Origin: Brachypodius melanocephalos
Lineage: Eukaryota; Chordata; Aves; Passeriformes; Pycnonotidae
Reading direction: 5' to 3'
Assembly: GCA_013398615.1 (NCBI GenBank)
Contig: VZSR01000514.1
Span: 6,506,305-6,570,304 of the forward strand
Length of the DNA stretch: 64,000 nt
Shown here: positions 1 to 13,436 of the stretch, piece by piece
Position numbering within the stretch: position 1 is the stretch's first letter
How the letters are laid out: each line of letters begins with the position of its first letter
Translations under genes and position numbers: made by a program
Notes under the pieces: model-generated
Databases searched by the model: none
Told to the model about the DNA's origin: nothing
The model's input: only the letters and a program-made list of their open reading frames with translations

Positions 1-3000
1 TAAGAGACATTTCCAAACCATATACACCAATTTCGTCTTGAGGGAACAATAAGAGAAGAAAAACGCTGTTTTATACATGTAAATACTATATAAATACAGA
101 TATATAGCCTTTCTGGACTTTATAGTAAGTTCTTACAATGAAAAGGAAAACCTTCAACTTTAAGAAGAAAAGCAAGGGATGTACAAATCTTTTTTAGACC
201 AAAAAACCACTGCACTGATGTTAATATTCTCCAATGATAATGCTTTTAATTTTTAATAGAACACCAGAAGTGTTTCTGCAGAAAAAGCAAACTTGTAGGA
301 CAGCATTCCTGGCAACGCAGATGGTTACACAGTTTGCAGGGCTCCACAAAGTTAAAAAAACCAGTGAAATACCACATATAGGTACAGCACCTTCCCTCAG
401 TCTTACAGTGGTCTTAAGACAGTAAACAACCTCTCACCTTATACATGGGACATCAGAACCAATCGTTTTCTAATTTCACTAAAACTAGGAGTTTGGATAG
501 ACTAGTGTCACAGACTCAATTTCTTCATTTATTTCATTAATTTAGTGATTTCATCAAAAGTCTGTTGCAAGGATTTTGAAAGTCTAACCAAGCACTCTTA
601 TTTTCCCTTTTACAGGTTTCCCATGATTTGTATTTAACTGAGCACCCTGATATTTTTAAGAGGAAAAAAATAGATGTTCCTTATCTATCTCATCTATGCC
701 ATTTATAATTTTAGCAACTGATATGACACAGAAAGAGGATGAAGAATGGTGCCTAAGACAATAATCCCAGGAGGTTTAATCTTTCATCATGGGTTTCCAG
801 CATAGATCATGTTAACCTCTCTTTTCTGAACTCTCTGGTTTGAGTCAAAGGGATTGGAACTGCAAAATATTCCAGAAAAACATGTACCACCAACCAATAG
901 AAACAAACAGTATTTTTTATATTCCACATTTCCTATTTCCTTTCACCTGGCACTTTGGTCCTTCTAAGCAGCCTAGAAAGCAAGGACTTGAAAGATATTA
1001 ATCTGAACACAGAGTATTCATGATGAATATTTAAGAGAAAAAAAAGAATCCTAGTTTTTTATATTTTCTGCTTCTACTGTACCGCCTAGGCAATAGTAAA
1101 CTATTTCTAGTAACAGCTGCTAAGAACTTTGAAGAGTATTTTTAGGATGTAACCAAGCACAGGGTATTTTTAATCTATGATTATACATTGTCTAAGTCAG
1201 ATCAGCATCAGTTAGGAGGTTTAGCCAGACTCTCTTCTTGTTGTTATACCCTCATATAACCTGAGATTACTTCAAACCAAATCTTTATGACAGGCCTCTT
1301 TAGAAAGTGTTTAACAGAGAAAATTAAGCAGTCCTGCAATTTCTTGGGCAGGGAACAACTTCAGGAGAGTTTAATCCCTTTTACACTGCAATAATAACAG
1401 TAAGACAATAGCAACTGCAGGTAGACAGACTGATGTCTTCCTAACTTCCACAAACCCTAACACTGCTATTTTTGCCATACTGGAAAAATTCATTAGTTTC
1501 ACAAGGCTATGTCAAATTTTCTCCAGTGCAGCACGAGATGAGAATGTGGCTGGTCTGATGAAAAATGCAGAATTCTGCAGCCTCCAGGAGGGGCACTGGG
1601 TATTTTCTCACTTGTTTCTTTCCTCACTCTTTCCAAACATCAAGCAGCTGAGATGACAGAATAACGTAGCTTCAACCTTTTGCTGGTATTGCCAGGTTCT
1701 GGTAAAGATTAGAGACAATTTTACTTTTTTTTTTTCTTTTCTTCTTGTTGGTATCCTGACAGAGCATCTCATGGAAATGAAGAGGTAGGAGGTAACTATC
1801 TTTGTCAGAAAGGCAACCCAGCTTTGCACTGAGTAGTAAGAGTATTTTTTCCACCTCCACATTAATTACTTTTCACTTTGCGCAGTATTATGTAACATAT
1901 TGCTGTGAAACTGTCTTGCAGTTTAAATTTCCCTACCCAAAACAAAAAGGGACCTGCTCCCTTACAGCCTCTGAAATTGTGCACTGGCAGGAAAATAGAA
2001 CAAATCAGTTGGAGGTTTCCAGACTGCACTGCTGAGAGGAATGAGAGAACAATTTACTGTTAAATGGCTGCATGACAGAGCAAAGGGATACCATCCATGC
2101 CAGTGTGTTTAACCAAACCAAGAGATCCAAAAAAATACTGCTCGCTCCTCTCCTGTTAACACAGAACTGAGGGCACAGGAAGAAGGATCTCAGCAGGCCA
2201 CCGACTCACACTGACAACAGGAAAAGCAATATAAGTGATTTTAACCAGCCGCCTCGCACTGTTCTCCACCACAAGCATAGAAACAGGATGCACTTAGATC
2301 CAAAAAACCCCGTAACTGTTATAAATTATTTATTGAAATGCTGATTTTTTTTCCTCTTCTACTTTTATTACACCAAAGAATGGTAACAGGAAAAAGGAAA
2401 TATAATAAGGAAAAAAAAATGCCACTGTAGCAACAGAGACACAAGTACTTTGATACCTCCCCATCCTATTGCTTCAGTATGACACTGTCTGGTATCTCTG
2501 AACAATTTCAGCAAAGGAAAGCCTAACTCAATGGGTAAAGAACAGGGAAGTCCAACAAAGTGTCAGTGTTTCATTTCCATTACAGCTTCCTTACTCTCTC
2601 TCCCTGGAATCATGAGCAATTTCATAACAGAGGGGAAGGGTGAGGGCACTAGCCCAGGAGACACTCACCCCTGACACCTGGGTGTCAACTGGGAAGAAAC
2701 ACAGATGCTGCAGAAAATTACTCCTACCCTGGGACACTGACCCTCTTCACCAAGGGAAAGGAAAAGGGATTAAATGAGTTGGGAGAGTCAAAGAAAAGCA
2801 CAGCGCTGAAACAATAGCTGGGATGTGGATTCCTCACTCCAAGACTACACTGAATTTGTGAAAAACTGTGCAGAAATCTGTAGATTATATCTAGTACACT
2901 GTGAAATAAAATAAGTCCATTGCTAGAAGAACTGACCTGCCTGTTTCATGGGTGAAGCCTGTAATTCCAGAGTCATCAGCTGGAGGAACATAGGTGTGCA

Positions 3001-3879
3001 AAGGAGCTCACACAGTGCAATTAAAATCCTGTGATGTCTGGAGTCAAAAAAGACCAAAGCTCACCTGCTCCAGGGCTAGGCCACTTGTAGATACAGCTCC
3101 AAAAGACTTCAGAAACGGAATCACAGGCATCAAGCTCCTCTGGACACAATAATGTGTGACAGTGGCCACAAGTCACTTCGCCTTTGGATCATTCAAACCC
3201 ATTTTATAGCTAGGAATGTAAAACTAGCAGGAGTTTGGGGATGGCTACTGCCAATCCTATCAGTACTTACAAACAAGCCAGAAAACAGTCACTTCTTACG
3301 AAGGGGTGCACTGATTACACACAAGAACAGCATGAAAGCAGAGTGATTAAACTGAGTGGAAACGCAACCATAGGACTGCAACTATTTAGTGACACAAGTT
3401 CAAAACTGGTGAACTACTACTCACAGATGTCTAGAGATCCAAAAGCCTTTCAGATTGGCACAGAGGAGGCTGAGATTCAATGCAAAAGCTCTCTTGAATG
3501 ATGTGGGCAGGCTCCACATTTACCCAGGTAAACACTTTCTTAACAGAAAACAGAGATCCAAACAATTCTAAAGCAGGCTTCGGATCTAAATGCAGAATCT
3601 TTTTGAAAAAGGTTTATAAAAAACAGACTGCAGCCCTGTATCATTCTGGATAATCAATTTTAGGTGAGGAAAATTCAGTACATTTAGTTTATGAATAACA
3701 TTTTATCTGATGCCACAAAAGAAACTATGAGTGTATTTGGAGATGATGGGAAAATAATAGGTGAACAAGGAATGGAAGAGAAGAACAAGACATTCTGCCC
3801 AAGAGAGATGTGCGAGATGAACGGCAACAAAAACCCTTCTGGCCGCAATTTTGGGTGCAGAGAACACGAGCGGCGATGG
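1..3879. other. Non-coding stretch, no gene recognised
   Basis: AT-rich sequence with short chance open frames only. I see no splice-bounded open frame, RNA gene or clear repeat. If the minus-strand gene on the left is ABLIM1, as vertebrate gene order suggests, this is intronic; that is inference. Confidence 0.5.
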
Positions 3880-3934
3880 CTGAAGGGGAGCGCCGGGGAT
3901 GCTGAACCTCCCCTGCCCGTTTCCCAGGCAGGGC

Positions 3935-4034
3935 NNNNNNNNNNNNNNNNNNNNNNNNNNNNNNNNNNNNNNNNNNNNNNNNNNNNNNNNNNNNNNNNNN
4001 NNNNNNNNNNNNNNNNNNNNNNNNNNNNNNNNNN
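3935..4034. other. Assembly gap of 100 N
   Basis: Exactly 100 unknown bases, the conventional size for a gap of unknown length. The flanks are GC-rich and a CR1 fragment starts just to the right. Open frames spanning the gap are meaningless. Confidence 0.98.
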
Positions 4035-4093
4035 GACTGCGAGATGGGCTGGAGCCTGAGGAGCAGCAGAGAGGGAGCTGGAGGTGCTGAGCA

Positions 4094-4456
4094 TGGAGAC
4101 AACGAGGTGCAGGAGGGACCTGATGGCTCTCTGCAACTCCCCGACAGGAGGGTGCAGCCAGGTGGGGGTCGGGCTCTTCTACCCAGTAACAATTCACAGA
4201 CCACAGGACAGAGGAATGGCCTCAAGCGGCAGCGGTGGAGGTTTAAATGGGATATTAGGGACAATTCCCGCACTGAAAGGGTTGTCAAGCACTTCAACAG
4301 GGTGCTCAGGACAGTGGTGCAGTCACCATCCCTGGAGGGATTTAAAATCCTTGTGGAAGTGGCACTTGAGGACACATCTTAGTGATAGGCTTGGCAGTGC
4401 CGGGTTGATGATCTTAGAGGTAATTCCCAGCCTCACATTCCATGGTTCTATGAATG
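4094..4456 (+). repeat. CR1 LINE 3' fragment
   Basis: The sequence follows the 3' end of bird CR1 LINEs: a stretch on 'ctctctgcaactcc', then 'agggtgcagccaggtggggg', an 'aggtttaaatgggatattagg' segment, 'gtggtgcagtcaccatccctgg' in shortened form, and a terminal 'ccatggttctatgaat'. It is in forward orientation and truncated at its 5' end at or inside the assembly gap. It carries no intact open frame. Confidence 0.88.
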
Positions 4457-7330
4457 CCAGTGTGACTTTTGCCCCAGGTCCATCAGCAGTTGTGCCTGAG
4501 GACGAGGAGAGTGGGTTTGTGGTACACTGTTCAGATGTACCTGCCTCGACCCGTTCTGCCAGTGGCTAAGTCGTATTTAAGATCTGACAGACGCAGTACT
4601 TACACCCAGAATTGACCTGAATTCATGGCCACCATCTGAGGATGGCAAATGGCCTCCATACATCAGTTTCTACTTTCAGTTTTTGAGGAAAAAACTGAAT
4701 TGATAGATAGATTTATAGACTGATATCAATAGATTGATCGATACCGATGGTCTATGTGATTCTGGATGTTTCGCTCAAGATCAGCAGGAACATTAGACCT
4801 ACAATCAGGCAAAGTGCAGTTTTATTTCAACATTGTGATCTGAATAAACCAAAGAAATTTATTTAAAATGCTGAGTTTACATGGATTCTCTATGTATCAG
4901 GCTCCAATATCAAGGCAGCAAAATTAAAAACTTGGCAGACATATTAAGGTGTATCTCACAACACTCCTAGTGTAGCACAGCACCAGCACATACCTCTGAT
5001 TAAAAGCACTCCCTGCAATATGCACAGCTCCATTCAGCTGCAACAAAGAGCCAACTACGATGCAAAGTGAATTTTATTAACTTGATTCAGAGTCTGTCAC
5101 TCACTTTCCAACATCTTACATGTACCTATAATATATGTCATGGTTAATCCATTTGATGGACTGTGTTTGTGCTTCTCTGATGAACTCTTGGCAATTTGCC
5201 TGCCAGTACACATCCTTTACAACAACCTCTTGGAGCACAAATTAGCAAAAAGGCTTTATATAGCTTGATGTATTAATAAATAAGTTAAAAAAAAAAAAGG
5301 CTACAAACTGTTTCACTGTTTCTGCTGTCTATTTAGGTTAGCAAGGCTGCAGGCACCGATCTTTCAGTGTGTAAATGGTGCTTGTTACAATACCAATCAT
5401 TCACCTCAGTCTTGCTGGGCTTCCCAGTGCAGATCTAATAATATAAAGGCCTTTTTAAGAGCAAGATTCACACTATCTGTCAGTAGTTGCACAAAAGATA
5501 AGTATCTCCTCCACACTAAATCATCAAAGCTTTCTCTCCAGTTAACATTAAAAGCTACCCATAGACAATTTGTCAGCCTTGTAATATATCTTTAAGGGTA
5601 AATGAAACTTTTTATCACATTTTTTCTTCCTTAAAAATGAAATCCTACAACACTACCAAAGAGGTTTTATTCTTCCCCAATTTTCTGTAACAAGTTCTTA
5701 AATTCACACAGCAAACTTTTCATGTTAAGTGTATTTCTGATAATCAAAATCCAGATCTTTAACAAAGCCTGCAATTTTAAGTTTCATGACTAAAACTATT
5801 TCTCCCTTCAGCAACTGACACTTTCAAACTTTAATGCAGGGAATAAGAACATACCATGAAGCAGTCTACAGTAAAATATTAAAACAAGGAGCAAAGGGAA
5901 AAGCATTTATGTTTAATTCTCACTAATACGCTACAGGAAGTGGAAAAAAAAAAAACAAACAATTGTAGGAATTAAGGAGGGTTGGCAGCACATTTTTGGC
6001 CATGGCCAGTGGTCCCACACTCTGCTTGGACAAAGCACTACCACAGAGCACAGGCTCTTGAGGTGGTCTGGCTGCAGAGGAAGTATCTGGGCAGCATTTT
6101 CACACTGTGTGAATCTTCAGTGTCTTCACCTGCTGGGCAAATGCTCTCTCACGTATTGCTGTCAAAGTCCTCATGACCTTATGAGTCAGGTTTCCTTCAG
6201 GCATAAAGTACAATTTCACTGCATGGGGCCTAAGCTGGATGCAACCAAACAAGCCAAAAAGTGCACTGCTGAGAAAATCACTGCCTCCATGGATCAGATT
6301 AGTGTCAAAGAAGGGACAACGATTTGGATTTTTTTTTTTAAATCTCTTGACTTTGATAATTTTCATATTAATAAAGTGAAATTACTTTTTAGAAGGAAAG
6401 ACATATCTAAAGCAATACAGCTGCAAATGAAGATAGCTCTGGATTATGAGAGGCTCAGGAAATGCAGCATCAGTTTTCTCCAATATCTTTTTGGAAGACT
6501 GGTTTTACTGGGTTTGCAACAACAGACACCAGGGCCCTTTCAGCAGATATCAAAGCACCTACAAGTCAGGAGGCCAGGTCACTTTTATTTTTATTATTCA
6601 CTTCAAATGCAGGTCATCTGCAGCATGATTAAGTACATCTTGGGGAATATTCCAAGCACAGGGCACTGAAAGAGCTTTTCCCAGCTCAGACCAGGAAGGT
6701 CATTCCAGACTCAGGTGTGCTCCCAGACAATGCAGACAGCTATTTTAGCCACAAGCCTGTCATGAAAAATCACTGGGCACAAACCAAATTCTGCAGTGCC
6801 ATACTAATAAAATCACAGCTCTCCCCTCTCCACAAGAATTCCATGGAAATCAGTTAATTAACAAATGAGAACATAATTACAAGATTGTAGGGTATCCTTA
6901 TCCTTACATATGTCAGCATATTTATCACTGTTTCCTGTCACCACATACAAAGAATATGTCTTTGTGCAGTTAGTTTAATTTACAAGCTCAAAAATAATAA
7001 CTTCTCACCCCTATTGACATTTCTAGGAGTTATTTTTGCCTTAAAACGTCACCATGTAGATCTGTGAGGCACATTACACATAACAGCTTGAGGCTTTTAT
7101 CGGCCTAAACAACCAAATAATGGTGCTAGAAAAGTGTCTTTTCTGCTCTCAAGCATGTTCAGAAGCAAATTACACAAAGAAAAAGAGTGACCCAGTTCAG
7201 CAATGTAAATACAAGTCACCTCACTGGCTTTCAAAGTGTGGCTGAAATAACGTTCAGCTGCTGCAGCCTGCACTTCAGACAGCAAAGTCCATAAATATTC
7301 CCTGTGATTAACAGGACCAGATAAAGAGAC
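4457..7330. other. Non-coding stretch, no gene recognised
   Basis: AT-rich sequence. A degenerate GATA-like simple stretch lies near 4697-4746. A 203-codon open frame at 6058-6669 contains no recognisable domain and has no convincing splice context, so it is treated as chance. Confidence 0.45.
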
Positions 7331-7360
7331 TGTGCTGGTTTTGGCTGGGTAGAGTTTTGA
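7331..7360 (+). repeat. Possible 5' end of an ERVL-like LTR
   Basis: The first 25 or so bases, 'tgtgctggttttggctgggt', match the conserved start of a common bird LTR family, including the better preserved copy at 13437. The similarity stops soon after, so this may be a truncated fragment or a divergent family whose right end I cannot place. Confidence 0.35.
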
Positions 7361-10115
7361 CAGTCAGATCACTGCAGGGGTGAACTGACAGAGGTCACTC
7401 CCAAGGCCACGTTCCTATAGCTGCAGCTTTGCTAGGGAATCCTATGAGCTGCATTTCAGATGTCTGCATGGCTTCAAGCAGCAGGTCAGCAAGGGGCACT
7501 AAGGAAAGACTAACAACCTACAGTGAAATCAGCACCACCAGAGTGTGCAAACTAGTCCCAAAACCAGCCCAGAAATAATCCCTCTATGTTTGTCTAAGAA
7601 AGCCACTCTGGGTATCTTCAGTTTATTCCTAAAAGAGTCTGTCTGCTTCACCTGTGCAAGTTCTTTTAAAAGGTTATTAAAGTTGTATTAATTTAATTCA
7701 TAAGGCCTTTTCCTGTAGCTGTACTGATGAGACAAAGATGACCTGCTTTTGCAGAGTTTGATGTTTCATGTTTCTTTTTTGGGAACAAGCGCCACAATGC
7801 CTTTGAAAACATGGTCACATAAGACCTGCACATTAGTCTGAGGATCCAGCAGCCATCACACTGTGAAACAGCTGGAAAGGACTTTTCAGTCCTCAAAACC
7901 TTTCCATTTCTCTACAGCTGTTTATAATGAGAGTAAAGGAACACATCTTTCCAATCCAGCCTGGCTGATTAATTAACTGATGCAACAGCAATGCTGCAGC
8001 TGCATTTGCCAAGTTATCATCCTCAGGACCATAATTAACACAGAGGAAGTTCCAATGGGAATCAGGCTTGAACGACATCAGTGGTAACAATTAAAAGCTT
8101 CTGAAGCTTTTATGGCACATCAGAACAGCTTCCTCTTCTCTGAGCAACCCTTCAGTTCTGCCAAATGCCTCTTGGAGGCAGCTAAGGCTCAATTTGTTTC
8201 CACTCGACTCCAAGATCACTCTGGCCAGCAGAAACCTCTGACCTAAGGTTTTGCTTCTAAAGTAACAGTGCCTTGATTATACTTCCCCTTTATCCCCATT
8301 TCTTTCATGTAACCAGTGAAAGCACAAGAGGAAAGTGCACAACGGAAACAGGAATTGGGGCAGGTTTCTTCCTTTAGCCTGCATGGGTTTGGACTTGCTG
8401 GTGCAGGAGGCAAGAAGCCATAAAGCTGCCTGACTATACTTAGCTTTACCCCAGTGGAGTTTTGGCTTTCTTCTGCCCCTCTCTAAACCCTCATGGCTCT
8501 TAGCTGTGGATATTCACACCTCATGGCATAAAACCCAAGCACCAGACTGAAGCACTCATAATAAAATAGTGGATTTTAATTTTTTTTGTCTTATCTAGTG
8601 GAAATACTCCCATTTCCATCCTTGATGCACTGACCCAGTGTGCAAGATTTCCCAATTCCTCCCAGAGACATCAGTCTACCCACAGCCAGCAGCTCCTAAT
8701 GAGGCAACACAGTTCTCTCTCCTCTGAAATAAATGCAAAGAGAGGACATTCTTGGTCTTTTATTGCCTAAGTGTTTCTGGTGCAATGATCTGCTTGCAGC
8801 TGACATTTGAAACTTGAAGCTGCAGATGGGATTTGAAGGTCATCCAAACACAGCTTTAAACCTGCTCTATTTTGCTCCCTAACATAGCCTCCATACAAAT
8901 CTCTGGTTGTAAGTTATCCTTAGTAGGTTCTTTTCCTCCAAGATGATCATCTGTTATATCAATTTGTGACTGGGGGGATAAAAGCAAAAATACTTTCACA
9001 GAGATTTTCCTAATTATGTCTCCATTTAAAGCAGTAAATGTGGAAAACTCAATTTTGTCTTTTGACTTATGCTGTTCAAAGAAAAAATAAAATTTCTTTT
9101 TCCCTATAACCACATGACACTTTGATATAAATAGACTTACATCATGAAATGTTGTGGCTAAATATCTGTTATATCTTTTATGGATAGTTTGTTAGAGATA
9201 CTGTCACATTCCCTAGACTACTAAGTGGACTAAATTTGTATTTCTAATTCAGAAGTGTAGGTTTTTATACCTATCTACATTTGAGCAAAAAGGCTACCTA
9301 TGTGTTTGGATAAAAAACTGACTACAGTCCCAAGCAAAGGATCAGCCCACATCTGTATGACACTTCAATCCTACTTAAGCCTGTTCAAAATATCATTAAC
9401 ATTCTTCTGACACAAATAAGTCAACACTACTCTGGATTAGGTAATGGGAGACATGTTTCGTGTGCTGGACTAAAGAGAAGGAACAGCGTAGCATTACTAG
9501 GTTATGCTATCACCTGTGCTTTCTACCCCCCTTAGATGCACCAGCCTTCTCTTATATAACCTCTCCCACATCATGGCCTGCACCTGCCCTCATAGATCAT
9601 GCTAACCATTGGAATCTGGAATGCTGAACCCCAGAGCAGGGGACAAGCTGGAGCATTGAGGAAAGGCTGACTTGAACTGTACTTAGCAGTGGAGCATCAC
9701 AGAACTAGGGGCAGCTCTGACTGGCATCAGTGCCAACACAGACAAAACTTCCTAACTGTGGTGCTCTGAATCCTGTTAAACATCCTCTCAATGACTTGCT
9801 ATAAAGACTGAACTATTTTAACTTACAGACTTGGTTAATAAAACACAAATTCAGGCTCACTTATTCCAAAAATCCAGTGATGCAAGCCACTTCACAAAGC
9901 AAATTCCAGTATCAATTTAAACCATGTTGCCAGACAAGGCCTTGAGCCATCTCATTTGTGCCACATCCTCAGCAGGCAATTCTGTTCACTTGACACTTCA
10001 CACTCAAAGGAAAAGGCCAATGTACAGGGGACAACAGATGGCCATGATGGGGAGAGGCCACGCTCAAAATGTGTTCCATGACTGCTGTCTAAATTATTTT
10101 CATTCCCCAACTTAC
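7361..10115. other. Non-coding stretch, no gene recognised
   Basis: No coding exon, RNA gene or confident repeat seen. Short open frames are at chance level. Confidence 0.45.
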
Positions 10116-10397
10116 TGATTTCAAGGCATTTACCATTACCAGTCTGACAATACCATTTGTGATGGTACATGTAAGTCTCAAGAAATGCTTGATGACCAGA
10201 TACTTTACATTGGATTTCTCTAACAGTAGTACAAGTGTCACCATATTTTCTCACTGGTTTTGTATGTGGATTCTTCACCTCCCATAATTTGCACTTCTTA
10301 ACATTTTTCCTACAGCAAGTCTGAAAATCTTGGAAGTACCAGGGAGGTGATTTTACAGAGCAGCTTCTGCGATGTCCCTGAACACTTCTCAGAACAG
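10116..10397 (-). CDS. Putative cysteine-rich exon, unknown protein
   Basis: I do not recognise this protein. A minus-strand frame is open for 161 codons (9952-10437). Inside it a 282-base segment is bounded by an acceptor-like 'tttcattttcag' and a full-consensus donor 'gtaagt'. Both boundaries fall after the first base of a codon, so the exon would be symmetric phase 1-1, common for extracellular modules. The translation has eight cysteines, including an adjacent CC pair followed by C six residues later, and a basic, aromatic-rich stretch ending 'YMYHHKWYC'. It shows no membrane segment or known signature. No partner exons were identified on this strand, and open frames of this length are expected a few times by chance here, so it may be fortuitous or a relic. 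Confidence 0.3.
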
Positions 10398-13300
10398 CTG
10401 AAAATGAAAGTTGTTCCACAGCTCCTGACCTCACCATATGGCAGTGGTTAAACTCAGCCCTCAGATCATCTGAACAGCAATAGAAGCACCTGTGTCAAGT
10501 CAAGAATGGTTCTTTTGGTCATCAGGAAAGGCAGAAAACCACTATGAGCAATAATTTTAATTATTAAAGAGCCTGGTCACCAAATGAGAGAACACTGATT
10601 TAACAAAGTTCCTCTACTGTATTGTGCATTAAAATCATTAATCCTCAAGGCTCTGTAAAGTGGACCAACACAGCTGTTTGTGAGCAGCTGTCTTCAGCAG
10701 GGAAACCAAAAGGCCAAGAGGAAAGAAAGTCACCAGGTGTTAGCTAAACTACATGTTAACAAAATCGAGGTAACACCTGACACTATGCACATTTATAATC
10801 CTGCTGGTTTTCATTCTGTACAGCTATGCCACACATGGAGAAAATGTTCAATGACAGGCTGGACAGCACACTGGGAAGCAATTTGCAAGAATGCAACCAA
10901 GAAGGATAGAGGAATTCTGAAATGAATCTCAGGGGCTTGTCTAAAACCATATCAAAGACACAACCATGGCAGCAGTAGCCATACCCAAGCTCCTATGGAG
11001 GCTGGGAAATAACAGCAGTTCAGTCATAGGGATTGGGGTTTCAGCTCAGTCTGATTTCACCAAATCACACAGGTTCTTTGCTGGCAGTCGAGCCACTGTG
11101 ACTTCCCTTGTACTGTTCCCCAAACTATCCCAATTAAAGATGTTATGCCATGTGATATATGGCAAGTTACAGTCACATCCCTGATGTGTAGACAGCAGCA
11201 ACAGAAGGCTTTGATTCCTGCATACCTGGACTTCAGCAACAGAAATGGAGTTCACACTCCTGTAAATGGCACCATTCCCAGTCTCCTAATCAGACTCTGT
11301 CTTCAAGAAACCCCAACAGTCTCTTTCTGGTTCTATCAAAACACTCATGGAGACAACTTAGAGGAGGTAAAGCACTGTGGCAGTAACATATTTGCACGTT
11401 CTGCCTTACATGGAGATACAACTGAAACACAGCATCAAGCTCAAATGGTTCAGCCCAACCCAAGATGGAGAAGTATACAAGATTCTCTAGAGCCAGCAGA
11501 TTGCAGACACAAGCCCATCACTGCCCTGTTCCAGGAGGTACAAAAAGCACTTCTGGGCTGTTCACGTGACCCAGAGAAAAGCTGGACATCACAGTCATGG
11601 AAGGAGGAAATCTCGCCAATAATAATGTTGTGGAATACAACTTTCGTCCAGAAGTATGTTGACATTTCAAGGAAAAAAATGTACTGTTACACAAGGAAAC
11701 TTGTCCACTGTATCTGTGCCCAGTACTCAGGAAAAAAGTCAACTCATAAGTCAACAGTGAATCAATCAACCACCTGTACTCATTAACTTTTGATTTTGGA
11801 GCCACCCCTTCTGAAAAAGCTGGGGCAGAGAGCTACAGGAACACAGTGCTTGGGGAGATACCTAGGGAATAACACACACCCTAAATGCAGCCTGAAAGTA
11901 TAGGCTCTGCCAGCACTAGCTCTGGGCCATTTGCAGGTCCCAAGTGCCCTAAAGAGCATTACCAAGAGAGAAATACTTATTATTTGGTTCAACCAGGATA
12001 GAAACAAAACTGGAAATCCTTTGACTGGTGTGCAGCAATGTAACCCAGGCACCCCAGGCATCTCCACACCAACCTCCTCCAGTGCTGAGAAAACACTAAG
12101 GCATTTCCAGTAACCTACATAGCAAACAGCCCCCTGATTGACCCAGTGCAACCCTAATGTAACTTTGCTAATTCCACTGTTCTGACTTTCGAGCTGAATC
12201 TGTCCCCTAGATGCTACATTGCTCCACACAGCTAACGTGTGTGACTAAAGCTCTGCTCAGCTCCAGATGGCCAAACGTGAAAGAAATTGAAAAATAGTGA
12301 TTGCCAAATCTCTGCTGGAAAAAAAAAATTTATATATATATATACAGAAGAAATCAAAGAGAGATCATGAATTCAACATCAGAAAACATAATGCAATGTG
12401 CTGTCCTCTGTTCTGTAGCTCAAGGTATTTACTTTGTAAAAGGTAATGAAAAGATGCAAAGGTCATGAAAACCTGCAATAAATCCCTACTCCTGGCTACT
12501 GCACAGCATCTCAGCTCTCCTCATCCTGCTGACAGGGTTTATGTCCTCCAGGACAAAAAGCCACCATGCTCTAGATTAGGAGTAAGACCTCCATGCCCCT
12601 ACTGGCATATGAACAATTCCAAAGTATTAAACCTAAATAACAACTATATTCAGATACTCCATGTTCTTTAAAGAAGACAAGGCATGACTACAAAGCAAAC
12701 TATGCACTACACAAAAAAGGGGTTGCCCATGGTTTAGTCAACCAGATAAAAGCATCTCTATACAATTTGGGGAGTTCCTCATGGTTTTAGCAGTTTTCCA
12801 GTATTCCAGGATGGCAAGAGAATTCATTAGAGCTACTCGGTTCAGTGCAGTGTTTAGCCTGCAGTGAAGAAAGGAGAGAGGGAGGAAGGGACAGCAATAT
12901 TTTGATTAATATGCAGAAATGGAACTCATTAAGAGTAGGATCAATTTCCAAGTTTTATACAACTTCTCTTCTCTGCACTAACCTACATCTGACATCAGTC
13001 ATAACACTCCAGAAACAGCTTAAAGTAATTTTCACACCTTACTTCTAGGACATCATGTCCTAGATCAGATAAAGCAGATTCTAGATGAAATATAGATTTT
13101 ACCTAGACTCCTGTAACTGACAGGATGAATGATTCCCCAAAGATCACAATGCCCACTGTCGTTCTTTCAAATAGGAGAATGCTTATTCAGCTTCATGTAG
13201 CTTATGAATCACTGTATACAATTAACATTATTTTAAACATGCCAAAGTATAACTACCTTCATTATCAGCTGAATTTTGTAAGAACTACATAATCATGAGG

Positions 13301-13436
13301 CTTTCTGTTCTGCTCATAAATATAACAAACGTGCAAAGCCCCCTTGTTTTCAAGTCTCCAAAACAGGGGATCAGACTAAACACATCTGAACAAAACTGTT
13401 TTTCCCTTAGCACAGAACCCTGTGTAGTATCAGGGT
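10398..13436. other. Non-coding stretch with long unassigned frames
   Basis: No recognised gene. Two unusually long open frames lie close together, 213 codons on + (11145-11786) and 148 codons on - (11783-12229), neither with a recognisable domain. A short TA dinucleotide run sits at 12329-12344. Confidence 0.4.

Noticed and set aside
6058..6669. 203-codon + strand open frame
   Set aside because: No domain or repeat pattern recognised, low coding character, no supporting splice sites.
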